This document shows, in pieces, positions 48,894-61,600 of a stretch of 64,000 nucleotides of DNA (position 1 is its first letter; every line of letters begins with the position of its first letter). The notes under the pieces are model-generated. The model worked only from the letters and a program-made list of their open reading frames with translations. It was not told the origin of the DNA and did no database searches. Source of the DNA: Hymenolepis diminuta (taxonomy: Eukaryota; Platyhelminthes; Cestoda; Cyclophyllidea; Hymenolepididae); contig CAADRB010000001.1 of NCBI GenBank assembly GCA_900708905.1, forward strand, positions 5,921,224 to 5,985,223. Direction: 5' to 3'. The translations under genes and the position numbers were made by a program.

Positions 48894-49400
48894 TAATCTA
48901 TGACAATTTTATAAATATTCGAGTATCGAGTTTTTTGGCCTTTCGCCGCCAGCTTGTATGATTAATAAGCTGAAATTTCAGCCGGAGAAGAAGAAAATAA
49001 CGCAGGTTCCAGTTGTTATTAGCGAAAACAGCTCGAAATATGCATATTACAACGTACGTCATATTAGTCTGCATAAACGATTAATGGAGTAAGTGTTACT
49101 TTTAATAATAAATGGGAATAGAATGCAAAATAAAACGTTAAATTAGCAGGGAAATAAATATTTTATAATTTGAATACTTTTGTTCTCCTTGACACTTCCC
49201 CTTTTAATCCGCTCCTTCCTCGTGTGACTTTAACTTCCATCTCATCACAGTCTCTCGGACTTTCGACGAGTACCTTTTGAGCAGCGTATCTATTGTCCTG
49301 CAGTTATTTCCCATTTATTTTGCTAGAAGTTTGAAAGTGTCCAACAAGGGACAAAGTGGGGTTAAAGCTGACGTCGATTTAGTTCCAGCTATACTTGGCC

Positions 49401-49600
49401 TCAATTAGTTTTATGCCTGATCGAAATAGCTCTATTTACCCGTATTTCACAGGTGACTTTCCACGTAGTTTGGCAATAGTTCAAGCCATTCAAGGGGTGA
49501 CCGATTCGGAAATCATTGGCAAACACGAGATCACCGACGGTTAACACACCTATTTTAAGACTTTTCGCTGGCACTTTGTCCTGTTCTTCGATATCTAGCA
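49401..49600 (-). pseudogene. Gypsy polyprotein C-terminal fragment
   Basis: The minus-strand frame reads VGDLVFANDFRIGHP, followed by a TCEIRVNRAISIRH stretch, matching the GDxVxxRDYR and VxxxxxIRHxNQ motifs that follow the integrase in Gypsy elements. It lies 5' of the gag fragment on the same strand, as if the tail of one insertion preceded another. Confidence 0.55.
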
Positions 49601-49739
49601 TGACTGATTGTTCGAACTGTTCTTCCCAACAGTAGTTCTGTATACTATTTATTTTTACTGAAAACATTTTTGGGTACTTATTATTCAATAAACAGTTATC
49701 CAAAAATTTTAAGTGCTCTATTGCAAGCACAAAATGAGG

Positions 49740-50280
49740 AAAAATTAAAATATGAAATATCTGTTTTAATTATTTCCTTAAGGCAGATTATTCTACTTCA
49801 ATTCTAGGCGCCGATTGAAGAAGAGTAGAGTTTAAGCTTAAAGAAATTCCGAATTTTTCCCTGATTTGATCCCATAAAAAAGCTTCTTTTTAATCGTCCA
49901 ATATTTAGGTTAGAACCTTAACTAGCATCCTCTCGGAGCTAGGAGCAAATCGAAGAAAACTGTAACCTACATTCATAGAGTTTCCTGATTATGTTCTTAT
50001 ATGAGTTTCCACTCATGAGAAATTCAGGTGACCTATGACATTCACTAATATAATTCTTGTTGGAAAACTTGTTTAATTTAATTTGTGATACATAATTTGA
50101 CAAACATATTTATTTGCTCCAGTGCATATCCGCAATAAAAATAAGTGTTTAACACACCAATAAATCTCTGATGTATATTTTAATCGAATTATTGGATCCT
50201 TATTCATTTTAAACTGATATGAGTTAATTAAAAGTATATTTTATCAATTGTGAATTGAAGTTTAGTTTACTTTTAATCTT
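49740..50280. other. Intergenic, 5' flank of the FHA gene
   Basis: No gene seen. It ends with a pyrimidine-rich acceptor CTTTTAATCTTCAG at 50270-50283, shortly before the FHA gene start codon. Confidence 0.5.
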
Positions 50281-50283
50281 CAG
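50270..50283 (+). promoter_or_regulatory. Possible trans-splice or 5'-UTR acceptor of the FHA gene
   Basis: CTTTTAATCTTCAG is a typical 3' splice site 12 nt before the ATG at 50296. It could receive a spliced leader or an untranslated first exon. The sequence does not decide between these. Confidence 0.35.
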
Positions 50284-50295
50284 TAAGTTTGGGCC

Positions 50296-52368
50296 ATGTC
50301 TCAACTTGATCTTATTCGAATCGAAAATTCAATTAGTAAGGGGCCCCATTCAATAACTCGCCCTCGAATGATTATAATTCAAGAAATTCATGACAAAATT
50401 TCAATTGGACGCATGAATTTGGACAATCCGCCTCACATTCCGATAGAAAGTCATGATTCAAAAAATATTATTTCCAACAATCATGCAGAAATTCGGAAAA
50501 TTTTTGGCCAAAATTTTGTAGTATGTGACTTGAGCTCTAATGGAACTTATGTCAACTCCAAACGTGTAAGAAAATATGAGGTTCTGAAATCGAAGGACAT
50601 CCTAGCATTTGGAAAATCTACCAGACCTTCAGATACCTCTGGAACGTTGGCTGATTCCTCTCTTTCAGATGCAATATTTGAGGTAACTTATAATAAGTTG
50701 CTTGCATTACTTTATTTTATGCAAAATTTATCTTTATTCAGCTGACTTTTTCATATCTGTATTTATAATACTGCATTAGCAGTAAAATGTATTAGCATTC
50801 TATTCAAGCGTAGGATGGCTATGTGATATAGAATCTCTTTCCAAATGAGTATTAGAAACTACAACTAACTGCAATTTCGACAAATTCAAACTTTATATTA
50901 AAAAAATAATACAATATTGTATAGGTGCTTAAGAATCAAAGATTTGAAAAGGCTATGATTCAGGCAAATTCTGTGGTCTTTTTCTATATTATTGAATATC
51001 AACATCATTTTTTTCTCCATCTATTCTCAAAGTAAGATTGTTAGGGAAATACTTTCAATGGAAATTTAGTTTGAATAGGAATATTCTCGTCTGCTCAATA
51101 AGGATCGATATTCTGCGTACTCAGTATTTTTACTGAAGTATGTTCGGTTGGGATTTCTTTAGCAGTCTCAAACAGTATTCGTTCAAATATGAATCTTTAA
51201 AAAATTTGTTCTTTCTGAAATACTACAACCGATTTGATTTGATAAAGTTCGTAGATGAGCAAGACAATTTGTTAACACCTACCGTTCTTAGTGTTAGGCT
51301 ATTTTCATATAATCCACTATAAAACTACAGTTGTGGCACTTGCGTTCCGCCTAATTTAACTATCAAGTCTAAAGCTCAACCAGCATGTTTTTTATTGATA
51401 CGAATGATGGCACCTGTTTTGACATGGACGTCAAGACCATGTGAGTTCATATCTACGGTTCAGTGTTTATGAACCTTACGGTCCCGTTGTATTCCCTTAT
51501 TTTAACTAATTTCAAAATTAGATAGTTGTATAACTTTGTGTAATTTTTCTGTTTTTTTCTGCCACATATGAACTACTTTCATCTTGGATTTCATCTTTCT
51601 TCTTTTTAATAGGTAAAAATCCGAAGTTCCTCACGAAAGAAGGATCAGAGTGCAGGATTCCATTCCGGCAGCTTGGATGAGCTACCCTGGTTGGATGACC
51701 GTATGTGCGACCTTCTTTTTGACGAGACTTCAGAAATCATAACAGAGAATATTCCCATCGTAAACTCGTACTTACAGTCACGAGCTAAATTAGAAGCAAG
51801 CTCTAAATGGAAAGAGAGTTGGATCAACGTTCGTTTATTCATTCCAGATGAACTTGGTCCTGCTAAGCGTATTAACGCATTTGAAAGATCACTAAATGAC
51901 CTTTTGGAAGTGATAGACAAAAAGCCTCACGTTCCAGTTGTCCAGTACCATTACTTTAAAACATCTGATTTATCGGAAGATAAAACTGATTCAATGCCTA
52001 CCCTGAAGAATATTATCATACCCTTATTTCAGGATTTCGAACGAAAGGAAGGTGTGCTGGACTGTATAGTATTTTTTGTGGATCTAGAGGAATTATTCGA
52101 ACATGCAGTGAAGTATATTCTTAACTTGTTGAATCATGAACAGGCACTGCTAATTGTCCTTATTCATGATGCTCGCTCAGAGTTCAAGACTAAAACGGAG
52201 TGTATCTTGGAATTTTTTAGACGATTAGGTGGTTACTGTAATTCTGGTTTTATATGGACGCATGGAAGGTGGAGAGTTTGGTGTGTTGAACGTGAATGTG
52301 ATGAAACCATCAATCTTCGAGATATGCCTCTTTGGTCACCTGAAAGGATTGATCCAGAAATGGTTTGA
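50296..52368 (+). CDS. FHA-domain protein with C-terminal GTPase-like domain
   Basis: Two exons, 50296-50682 and 51613-52368, joined in phase 0, give 380 residues. The N-terminal 130 residues are a forkhead-associated domain, a phosphothreonine-binding module: KISIGR (Arg39), IISNNHAEI (58-66), DLSSNGTYVNSKR (78-90), with the last strand crossing the splice junction. The C-terminal 250 residues show the strand-helix pattern of the 268-residue protein at 30763-31569: PWLDDRMCDLL, VRLFIPDELG, CIVFFVDLEELFEH, LLIVLIHDARSEF, CILEFFRRLG and RWRVWCV. There is no nucleotide-binding P-loop. No named family was recognised. Role unknown; a phosphopeptide-directed scaffold is a reasonable but untested idea. 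It is convergent with SMC4. Confidence 0.85.
50683..51612 (+). other. Intron of the FHA gene
   Basis: A 930 bp phase-0 intron with donor GTAACT and acceptor TTTTTAATAG. No further exon is needed to keep the frame and none was recognised. Confidence 0.75.
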
Positions 52369-52379
52369 ATTAAATTGGA

Positions 52380-54985
52380 TTAATTTGATGTAAACATATT
52401 TTTCTGATCTTAAACCCAACTCTTTCAACCATTTAACGAAACGACATATTTGTAAAATGCTCCAACTTGTAAATAACGGTAAATATGTAAAAGGAAAAAT
52501 GAAGCAAAATTTGGAGCAATTTTCGCGTTTTCAACTTTTCGGTGGTTTTTCGTAAAAGATTGTGATTTATTGACCATGGCAGAATGGTACAAATAATATT
52601 ACAAATTAACGACTATCTGAAGAGAATTAATCAAAATGTTTGAGAATAGGAAGAGATTGATAGAGAACAGGAAATTTATTTCACCTCCTCCTGACATATC
52701 CTAAGTGGAAATTAGAGGATATAATTAGTTTCCAACGCCTAACCGGGGTTCTAACCTAAACGCAACTTCCGAGATGGTTAAGGCCCCATCCAAAGAACAC
52801 TACTACCGGTCCCAATGCATCCAAATCTAAGGTGGAAGAGGTTGGAAACGAATAAATGTAGATATAAGTGTGACGCCAGTTTTATTTTGATCATCACAAA
52901 ATATTAGCAGATTGTCGAAATAGATTGATACTAACCAATGGATAGGGTAAAGCAAAGAGAGGGTGTCTGTTATAATTAATTTGATAAGCAGGATAAGATA
53001 AGAAAATTTCACTTTGGATCCGGGCCTAAACAGATTTGTGCTTACTGCAAACCAAAGAGTCTTAGCCGGTATCGACTAGCTGTCCCTTATTTATCTAAAG
53101 AAAAAGATACTCCAAAATAGCATAACCAGTCTCCTAGTCAGTCAGATCTGAAAATCACGGACACGCAGTCACTCAGAAAGACTGATAATCCAAGACGGCA
53201 CTATCAGCATCTAAATTCAATCCGCTAATTACGTGGACATGAACTCACTCAAAAAATCACAAATAAAATTCAAACTTTCGAGCATTAGAAGGTAGCATGG
53301 TGAACTACATTCATTCAGCGAAAGACACCCTAAATGCCCTAGATTCAACTTTGGCTTCTACCTTCATCTCCCATAAAACTACCTTACTATTCTTCGTATT
53401 AAAATGTTCAAATATAATTAAAACGCAAAATTATTTGCTTTAATGTGGATGAATTACAAACATAAAACCCGGTCTGAGTCTATACTCGTTATCAGCGGCC
53501 ACCAGCAAAATTAATTACCTAAAATGTATTCCAAATGACCGAAATAAAGCAGACACCTTAAAAAGTGAATCTGTTTTCTTATTACGACAATAAAATGCAT
53601 ATTACAGGGATTAATAAATATTGAAAACGAGTAAAAAATGCCCCTAGATACATAAAAATTCTGCATAATGCACACGTGTAAAACACGTGAAATTTGGATA
53701 AGAGTCCACACTAGGGTAGCCCCCACAATATAGCGTTGTTGCTGTTTCAGGCACTCTGTTTTGGTGCAAAGGTCGCTGCTGTATCTGTACTGCAAGTACT
53801 CTCCGCTTTGTAGTTGGTGTCTTCTCCGGTATCTACGGTGATAGTTGTGGTGGGGATCGTTAGTGATGCCGTTGTCGTTGTGACGGTGGTGGGGATATTT
53901 TGCATCTCATCTGACTGTCTACGGGAGGGTACTCCTGGAAATTGCGATAGAAGAAACAGTTATAAAATTGCTTATTACTATCTGACAGGACGCGACAAAC
54001 AAAATTCAAGGTCGCAGAGTTGTTTTTTCGTTTCGAGATAAGCTATTCCCTAAGTCGCTCAACATCCTTATCAATATGTGGCACAGGCCACTTCTTACAG
54101 CTTGAAAGCTAGTCGGAACAAAAATATTATCGGTTTTGACCTTCAACATTAATAACATGAAGGCAACATCGTTTAACTAATAAAGTATCATGGAATAACC
54201 GCACTTCTATCTTATACTGCCCTTCAGATCTGAGTCAACCGCAGGCTAGCGATGTCTAGTGATCAAATAGGCCAGACTCCTTAGAATTACAGTGAAAAAG
54301 CCCATATAACTAGCTTACCTTTATTGTTAAATTCAGCAGACATCAACATAATCTATACTGCTGCCCCTACTTATTTCCTAGGTGTATTACGACTATTGTG
54401 GCTCAGATTGAGCAGGAAGAAGACAGAAGATACGTAATTCAAACGATAGCTTCATTATTATTAAATTACGGCAGCTTGTAAAGATTAGAATTTGTAGAAT
54501 TTATGCCCTGTCAGCAATACAACAGTGAGACTTCATTATCAAATATGAGCATAAAATAACCGTAACCGATTAAAACCGTGCTTAATCAATAAACAATGTT
54601 AAGTTGTACCGAAAATGTTTGATTCTGTCTCCTATCACTAAAAAACTCGATGCTTCAGGTGACTCAAGGTAAACTCAGAACTCAGAGAATAGTAAATTCA
54701 TTATGCCATCATCTGAATTAACGACCATTACCGCCTAAACCGTTTCAAAAGAGGAGTGTAAACCACGAAGCGGCCATGATATTCCTATAGAGGCTATACG
54801 ATGTCAATTCACCTTCGAATGACTTTCAACGACAAACAAATATTCTGCCATGATAAATAAATACCAACACACGTTCTTCAATCTGCATTAAAAGATGAAG
54901 AATAGAATTTTTCAACCTCTGTACATGCTTACTTCATTACTCCCTTCACAACACTAAAGTGATACATCGGTTTGTCTGATTCGCA
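52380..54985. other. Intergenic between convergent FHA and SMC4 genes
   Basis: About 2.6 kb without a supported gene. It holds one copy of a short dispersed repeat (54234-54270). Open frames here are short and match no family. Confidence 0.5.
54234..54270 (+). repeat. Short dispersed repeat, copy 3
   Basis: Third copy of the same block (GTCAACCGCAGGCTAGC core, then GATGTCTAGTG), in the intergenic stretch between the FHA gene and SMC4. Confidence 0.4.
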
Positions 54986-54990
54986 GAATG

Positions 54991-55165
54991 TATGTAATGG
55001 TGGCACAGTGGTTAACATGTTCACAAAGTAAGAGATTACGGGTTCAGTGCTCATCGGTGCACGCTCAGTGAGTGCACCGGTTAAGTTTGACTAATAAAGG
55101 GACTGGCAAAAATCGAGGTTCTCACCTGGAAGGCTAAGAAGAGCTTTGAACAATGCTCTCCTAAT
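54991..55165 (+). repeat. tRNA-derived SINE-like repeat
   Basis: An RNA polymerase III-type box A (TGGCACAGTGG, 55001-55011) and a box-B-like GGTTCAGTGC (55041-55050) at tRNA-like spacing are followed by a conserved body (CTCATCGGTGCACGCTCAGTGA, then GGTTAAGTTTGACT). Related pieces occur at 27930-28025, about 29925-29985 and possibly 58805-58850. It does not fold into a convincing intact tRNA, so a SINE is favoured over a tRNA gene. Confidence 0.55.
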
Positions 55166-55604
55166 TAGACTTGGAGATTATTTTTATAATAAACAGATGA
55201 TCATCTTTATATGTAAGTTGACGTATGTAAAGTTTTCTATTTGACGTGTAGTTACAAGAAATCAAATTTACCCTCCGAATTTCTGGTGGGTTAAGACTTA
55301 GTGAGATATACATGACAAAAAACCACAATATTTCACTCCTACTCTTTTCTAAAGTGATTATTCACCTGTTGATTCTAGAAAACAGATTTTTCAGTAAAGT
55401 GTTAAAAGAGATTATGTATGACGATTCAATATTTAGAAGCTAGCAATGAAATTGTAAGAAAGTTAGACTTTCGCTAAGTCTAAGAGATGGCTTAGGCTAT
55501 AATATACTGAGAGGGACTACTGATAGGCCGATCAAAGTAATTTCAGTTAATCATATCAAACAGTCTCCGTAAACCAATAAAGGAACAATAATGGAATAAC
55601 TCAC

Positions 55605-58600
55605 GTTGAACAGCTACATTCTCTGGTCTAGGGGCCACAACATCCACCGCCTGCGGTTTCGTTCCTAACCTCGCAGCGATGACAGCTTCCAGTCTCTTCG
55701 ACAGAGAAGCACAATCTAGCGCAATCGACTTTGTGATGTTATGGGTCTTATAGATACCCACTAATCGATCCGCCAATTCAAACATGTTATTTCGCAGAGA
55801 AATAATTATGAATTGGGCATTCTTTGTACGTTCCACAATGTAATTTCCGACGATGGAGACATTCTTGAAGTCCAGCGCGGCGTCAATCTCGTCCATAACA
55901 TAGAGCGGGGTGGGTTTGAAGTGATGAAGGGCGAAAACGAGGGCCAGTGAGGAGAGAGTCTTTTCACCGCCGGAGAGATTGGCAATATTCTTCCAGGTCT
56001 TCTTGGGTGGACGAACGCTGAAGACTATGCCTTCAGAAAAGGGGTCTAGGGAATCGATCAACTCTAACTCTGCGTCACCGCCTATAAAAGAAATTTAAGC
56101 GAGATTAAGCCGAAATAAATCTGTTGGGAGTGTTTCAATGATTTTCTAAATGCTTGCTAGAAACGTCAGGAAAGCGTGTGATACAAATTAGGTTCTAAAC
56201 GGACAAGATCAAATTTAACAGCTCCACAATTAAAACAATATTGTAACGCGCAGAGACTTCTCAACGGATTATGTCAAAAAGTTCCAAATTCAACCATCGA
56301 TAAAGAGGTTCAGGTCTTAGGGATGCATCTAAAAATATGGAACAGTGGAGTGGTCCAAATAATGAGTGATAGGAGATGAGCAGTTCATTAGTAAATGGTG
56401 ATTTTCACGCCATCTCAGTTCATCCACATTTTCAGATAGCCAAGGAGCACAACAATATGCTATAGCGCATTGGCCTTATTCAGAATAATTAGTAATGACA
56501 CTTGCGCTCAAGTTTTAAAACGCTTCCTTTTATGATTTCAATTCACAGACCTCAATTTGCAGCACTTTGAGTATGGCTTAATTAACAGAAAGTTGAGAAG
56601 TGTAGAAACTTAAGCTTAAATAAAGGTAGCAGATAGAAGGGGTTTATTCGTCAAAATTGACCCTCCTTCATATCTTGAGAGATTGTTCAATAAGATTCCA
56701 CGCATGAGAATAATTCTCTGACATTAAATAAAATCTGATTGAAGGAGTAGAAAAAGGTCAAGATAGTTAATAGTCCATCAAACGTGTTATATAAACAAAA
56801 TTTAAAAATTCTTTTTACGACAATACCTTTTCATATGAATTGTGACTTCCTATCGCAACGAATCGGAAGTCTTAAATCATATTATGTCCGCATACATACG
56901 CGTAAGAAGTGTGATTTAAATAGATTCGTATTAACGCCCATCATATGAATAAGGAAAGCGAGTATGAAAGATAACGCAGCCAATGAAATGGAAGCAAGAT
57001 GGAAATAAGGACCAAGAAATAAAAATCACAAATGATAAGAACAGGCGGCCATTTGCTATTATGTCCGCCTAGCTCCACCATGTGATATAGAGACCGCTTT
57101 GTAGCCTGACCTAATCAGTGGTTGCACTGAGATTTCATTGGTCTTCAGAAAGTGCTTCACTTTGGTCCAGCAAGATTGCGAGCCTACTAACAAGCTTGGA
57201 GACCATAGTCGATTCAGAATCAGAGATAAAATGGAATTACAAGACATGTCTTCACTAATTCAACAGGAACCACTTATTGGAATGAAAGCACTCATGTTAT
57301 TGCTGTTTGGAGATCAAAACAAAGCCGGATTGATAATCGTTTTAGTCCTGAATAACTGTCAAGCTGCGTCCGCATATTAATAGGGATGATAGTTGACCTA
57401 GGGACAACATGTGGGAGTTACTACCCACGAGACAAATTAAACTCTGCAGTCTTGAGTTTTGTTCTTTGTAATCTTATCTGACCCATCTAAGATGGTATGA
57501 AAGCAGACAAGTCATCTCCCGATTCTTAAACTATGAAGCGCACACTCATAGAGATCCGTGTAAGGCGGTAATTGCATGCCAAAATTCGTTGAAAGCAAAA
57601 AAATTTCCTTGTATTACATAAATGACAGCTGTACTGTGAAAAACTCAATTTCTGAACGTTTTGAATTCTAATCCGTTCCGTCTTTAACAAAATAAGATCA
57701 AATGATACAATAGCCAGCGTATCTTACTAACATATTCAATTAATTCAATGGAAATCTCTGACAGTCGATCTTAATCAATCATCAAAATGGGAAGAAAATT
57801 CAAGACATGTTATCGTCATTGATCAAGAGTAACCCTAAATCCTGCAGAATTTTCTCTCTCCCCAAATGTTGGACTCAAAAGATAATCCAATAAACGTATA
57901 GCATTCTATTTTTACAGACAGTAGATTAAAAGCTTACCCTGTGTAAGCATCTGGTACATCTCCTTGAGCCGCATTGTGATAATATTAAATCCCGTCATGA
58001 ACTCATTGAGTCGCTTGGCCTTGAATTCTGCCTCTTGTTTCACCTGTTCTGCACGCAGTTCGCTGACATGATCCAACTCGGCCACACGTTTCAAGTAGAG
58101 ATCAACCTTCTTTCGATATTGCTCGATAGCTGACATGTTAGGTGCCATTGCGGCTGTCTGCTCTTCCAACTTCTTCACTTCGGCTTCGTTTACTTTCATT
58201 TCTATAACGAAGCAGAAAAGTTAGGATGGATACTAAGGGGGATCAATGCATTGATATGATATTTAAACAGATTCGCATAACTTATCTACGGGGAAGCTAT
58301 TTCGGTGAGGTGATATGAACGAAGCCTGCTCATTGAAATAATTTGAAAATTGCGCTGCCAAACTCCAACAAAGAAGGCTTAACCTTTGTTGGGTTGTGAA
58401 AGAATTATCTAGTTACATAACAGTAATTTTAATGTCACCAGTCACGACTAAGAAATAGAAGGAACATAGAGACCAATCTAACCATGGTTGAAATTCTTTA
58501 TAATAAATAGGGGAATTGGTGATAGAACGGCGAAATGATGTGATTCTAATCGACTGCAAAGAATAAGGTAGCATTTTAGGAAGGAATAAATGTTACGAAT

Positions 58601-61600
58601 TCTATTTACTACAAATGACCAATTTAAGAATCCTTCAGATATAACATGAGACAAGTCTGGCTCAGGCGCCATCTAATAGATTGTCACCTTCAGTCCCAAG
58701 CAGAATAAGATTAATTGTAATCTACCTTCAGGTCAGTTTTTGAGGATGTACACACAGAATCATAAAACTGATGTCCAGTTTATGCAAGCGCCAAACAATG
58801 CTAAGATCGATGCTTATCGGTGCCCATCCAGTTGTGTAAAGGGCCAAACGCCTCGATTAATTCTGATAAACAAGAGGAGTGGTCGAATGTGAGTCTTCAT
58901 AAGAGCGGTTGTTGGAGGCTCTTGAGAACATGAAAACAATTCCCAAATCGAATTAACTCAAGACAATAAATGTAAACAACAGTGCTCGGTTAGTATAATA
59001 TTAAGCAATTACCAGCTAATTTTTCCTCTGTATAAACCGGTAGTTTCAAGCTCTTCTCATCACCACCGAGAGAAGTCTCAGTATTTACGGTGCTATCGAC
59101 ATCCATCGACTGTTGATTGGAATCAGCAGTTGATGCTTCCTCCACCTCTACATCATCTTCTTCAATTGCGTGAAGACGCAGGGAACGGAGTTTCACTTGC
59201 CAGGCCCTAGCTCTTGCTGCGGCCTCCCTGGCTTGAGTTTTATGTTCATCGGCTTTGCGTTGAATTTCGCCTTCCTCTTTGCGTTTGGAAGCTAGACCAC
59301 TCTCTACCTTCTCTATCTGCTTTCCGATTACTGATAGTTCCTCACCTAAGCCCTTGATCTATAAGGAGGAAAAGTAGACCAACTAATGCCATGAAATTAT
59401 TTATACAACGCTTACTTATCCAGTTACGTAAAAAATAATCAATTTATACTGTGGGTTGCCTTAAGGCTGCATGTGTGCATCCATGGTGTCCCTGATATAA
59501 AGGTATGATGTCACCAATATGACACCAATATATGATAACATAATCTGGGCTGCCAACTATTGCTATGGTAACTCAGAACTAAAAGAAGAGGAGCAAAGGC
59601 TGTTTATCGTCCCACCATTAGGAAAGTGATCTCGTTTATATGAAACCTGTAAAAAAAAGCTTATTTATCCGGTAACGTAGCAGTGAAGAGAATTTGATGA
59701 ATCTATCGCCCGAACGCTACAAACCTCATTTTCACTAAATCGTCTCAGAGCTTCGGTGATTTTTTTATTTCCTGTCTATCAGAAAGAGATTCAGACTTTA
59801 TCCATGTTAAACATTATTTAACACTGTCCTTAGTTGAGATTAGTGACTATACCAAGCAGTAAACAAAGACTTTAATTAGATTGAGTGATTAAAACAACTT
59901 TTAAGTGACTAATTTGTTTCCACTTTTACCCTTATAATGTAATAATAGTCCCTATTAATGTTTATTAAGTTAAAAATATGAGGTTTTCCAACTTATCAAA
60001 CGATCGGTAGCATAGCTATAAACGTCAACTCATCCTCTAAATTAAACAAATAACGACCTTTCTACTTCATACAACTTTTTTAACACCGAAATTCTTTGAA
60101 ATTCATGATACAGAAAAAAGCTGCTACTTAAACAATTTTAACACTTTGCATTCATAACGGCTAAACACGTATACTAGAAAGATAACACTTCTGCACTCAC
60201 CTTTTTCTGGAGATCCTGGAATTCCTGCATGCAGACCTTGGCAGTCTTTTCAATCTCACCCATCCGCTCCTCAATAGCGGTAAGTTTAGCCTTTAGATTC
60301 TCCACCTCTTCTTCGTAAGCCTTGATTTTGGCCTCGCATTTGGTCTGATTGCGTTGTGCTGACTTTATGTCTACTTCAAGTTTTGTAAACAGGTCGTTTG
60401 TCTATAATAGAATAGAGGGAAGAAATATATCAAGTATATTACATTATGAAGTGATAAGTCTGCGAAATTCAAGCAAACGGAATGCATCATTTTAAAAAAA
60501 GGATTCTTATACAATGATACAAATCTTTCAAATGACATTAAATTGTTTACAGCCTTTATTTTCTCACCTAAATGTGGCATAAGAATCAAGAAACAGCACG
60601 AAACAAACTATTAGTACCTCCTACTGCTTACTGGGATTGCCGCAAAATTAATATGCTGACAGCATGACTGTAGTGGTTTAGGGTCATTCACAAGACCGAT
60701 AAGCATACAATTTAGTTTGATGGTTAAACTAATAGAACTATGTTGGAGTAGTTTTTTACAAATGTTAATAAGCAAACCGCAACACCTGTTAGAAGAAAAG
60801 TCTTTTTACCATTGAGTTTCATATTTAAAACATGCCTGTAGTTTCCTGAGTCTGATAGCTCTAGCACTGCTGATTCCTTACGGACAGTGCCAAAGTTTGT
60901 GCCCATTTCGGAATCATTTTAACAATAAAAATGGAATACGTGGATCACATAATTTTAAAATCTACTTCAAATCAATTCTAAATTATCGAAAATGAGGCTA
61001 GACAATGCGCATAATTCCATTCCTAATAGCGATATTTGGCCCCGGCAACCATTTTATGAGAGTGATAAAGTGCCACATGTTTTCCTCGTTAAATGTTACA
61101 CACCTTGAACAACTAAAACACAGCAATATATTGCATAGTTTTTTTTTTACTAATAAAATGAAGTAACGAAAAAAAATAATAACGTGCTAGAATCATGACA
61201 ATAGATCATCTTATGGATAAATAAAAATGGACAAGTAATGTCATAATGGTTCGAAATAAAGATGATGAGAATATATGAAAGCCTATCAGTTGCGAGCTTT
61301 AAACTGCCACAAATATGACAGGTGAAATAAAGACATAAAAAAATAATTTTATAGTAAAACAAAAAGGACTCAAAATCTTACTTTCTTAAAAATAATTTCT
61401 GATATTCTAGTTTTATTTAGTAAAACTTACCTCTTTAATCTTCGATTCAACCAACTGGACACGAGATCTCACGTTAGCCAAACGAGTCGAGCCAGCTTCC
61501 AAAAGAGCAGTCTTAATATCCTCAACTTTGGTCTGCAACTCGGCAGCCTTCTTGGCCTTGATGGCATGCTGCTTCTCCAAGTCAGCCACTGCAGCTTGCA

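Noticed and set aside
53814..54041. 75-codon plus-strand frame with a Val-rich start
   Set aside because: GT-rich simple sequence gives the Val run; no gene context.
54991..55065. Possible tRNA gene
   Set aside because: Box A and box B are present but the stems of a cloverleaf do not pair convincingly and body fragments recur elsewhere, so a SINE-like repeat is the better reading.
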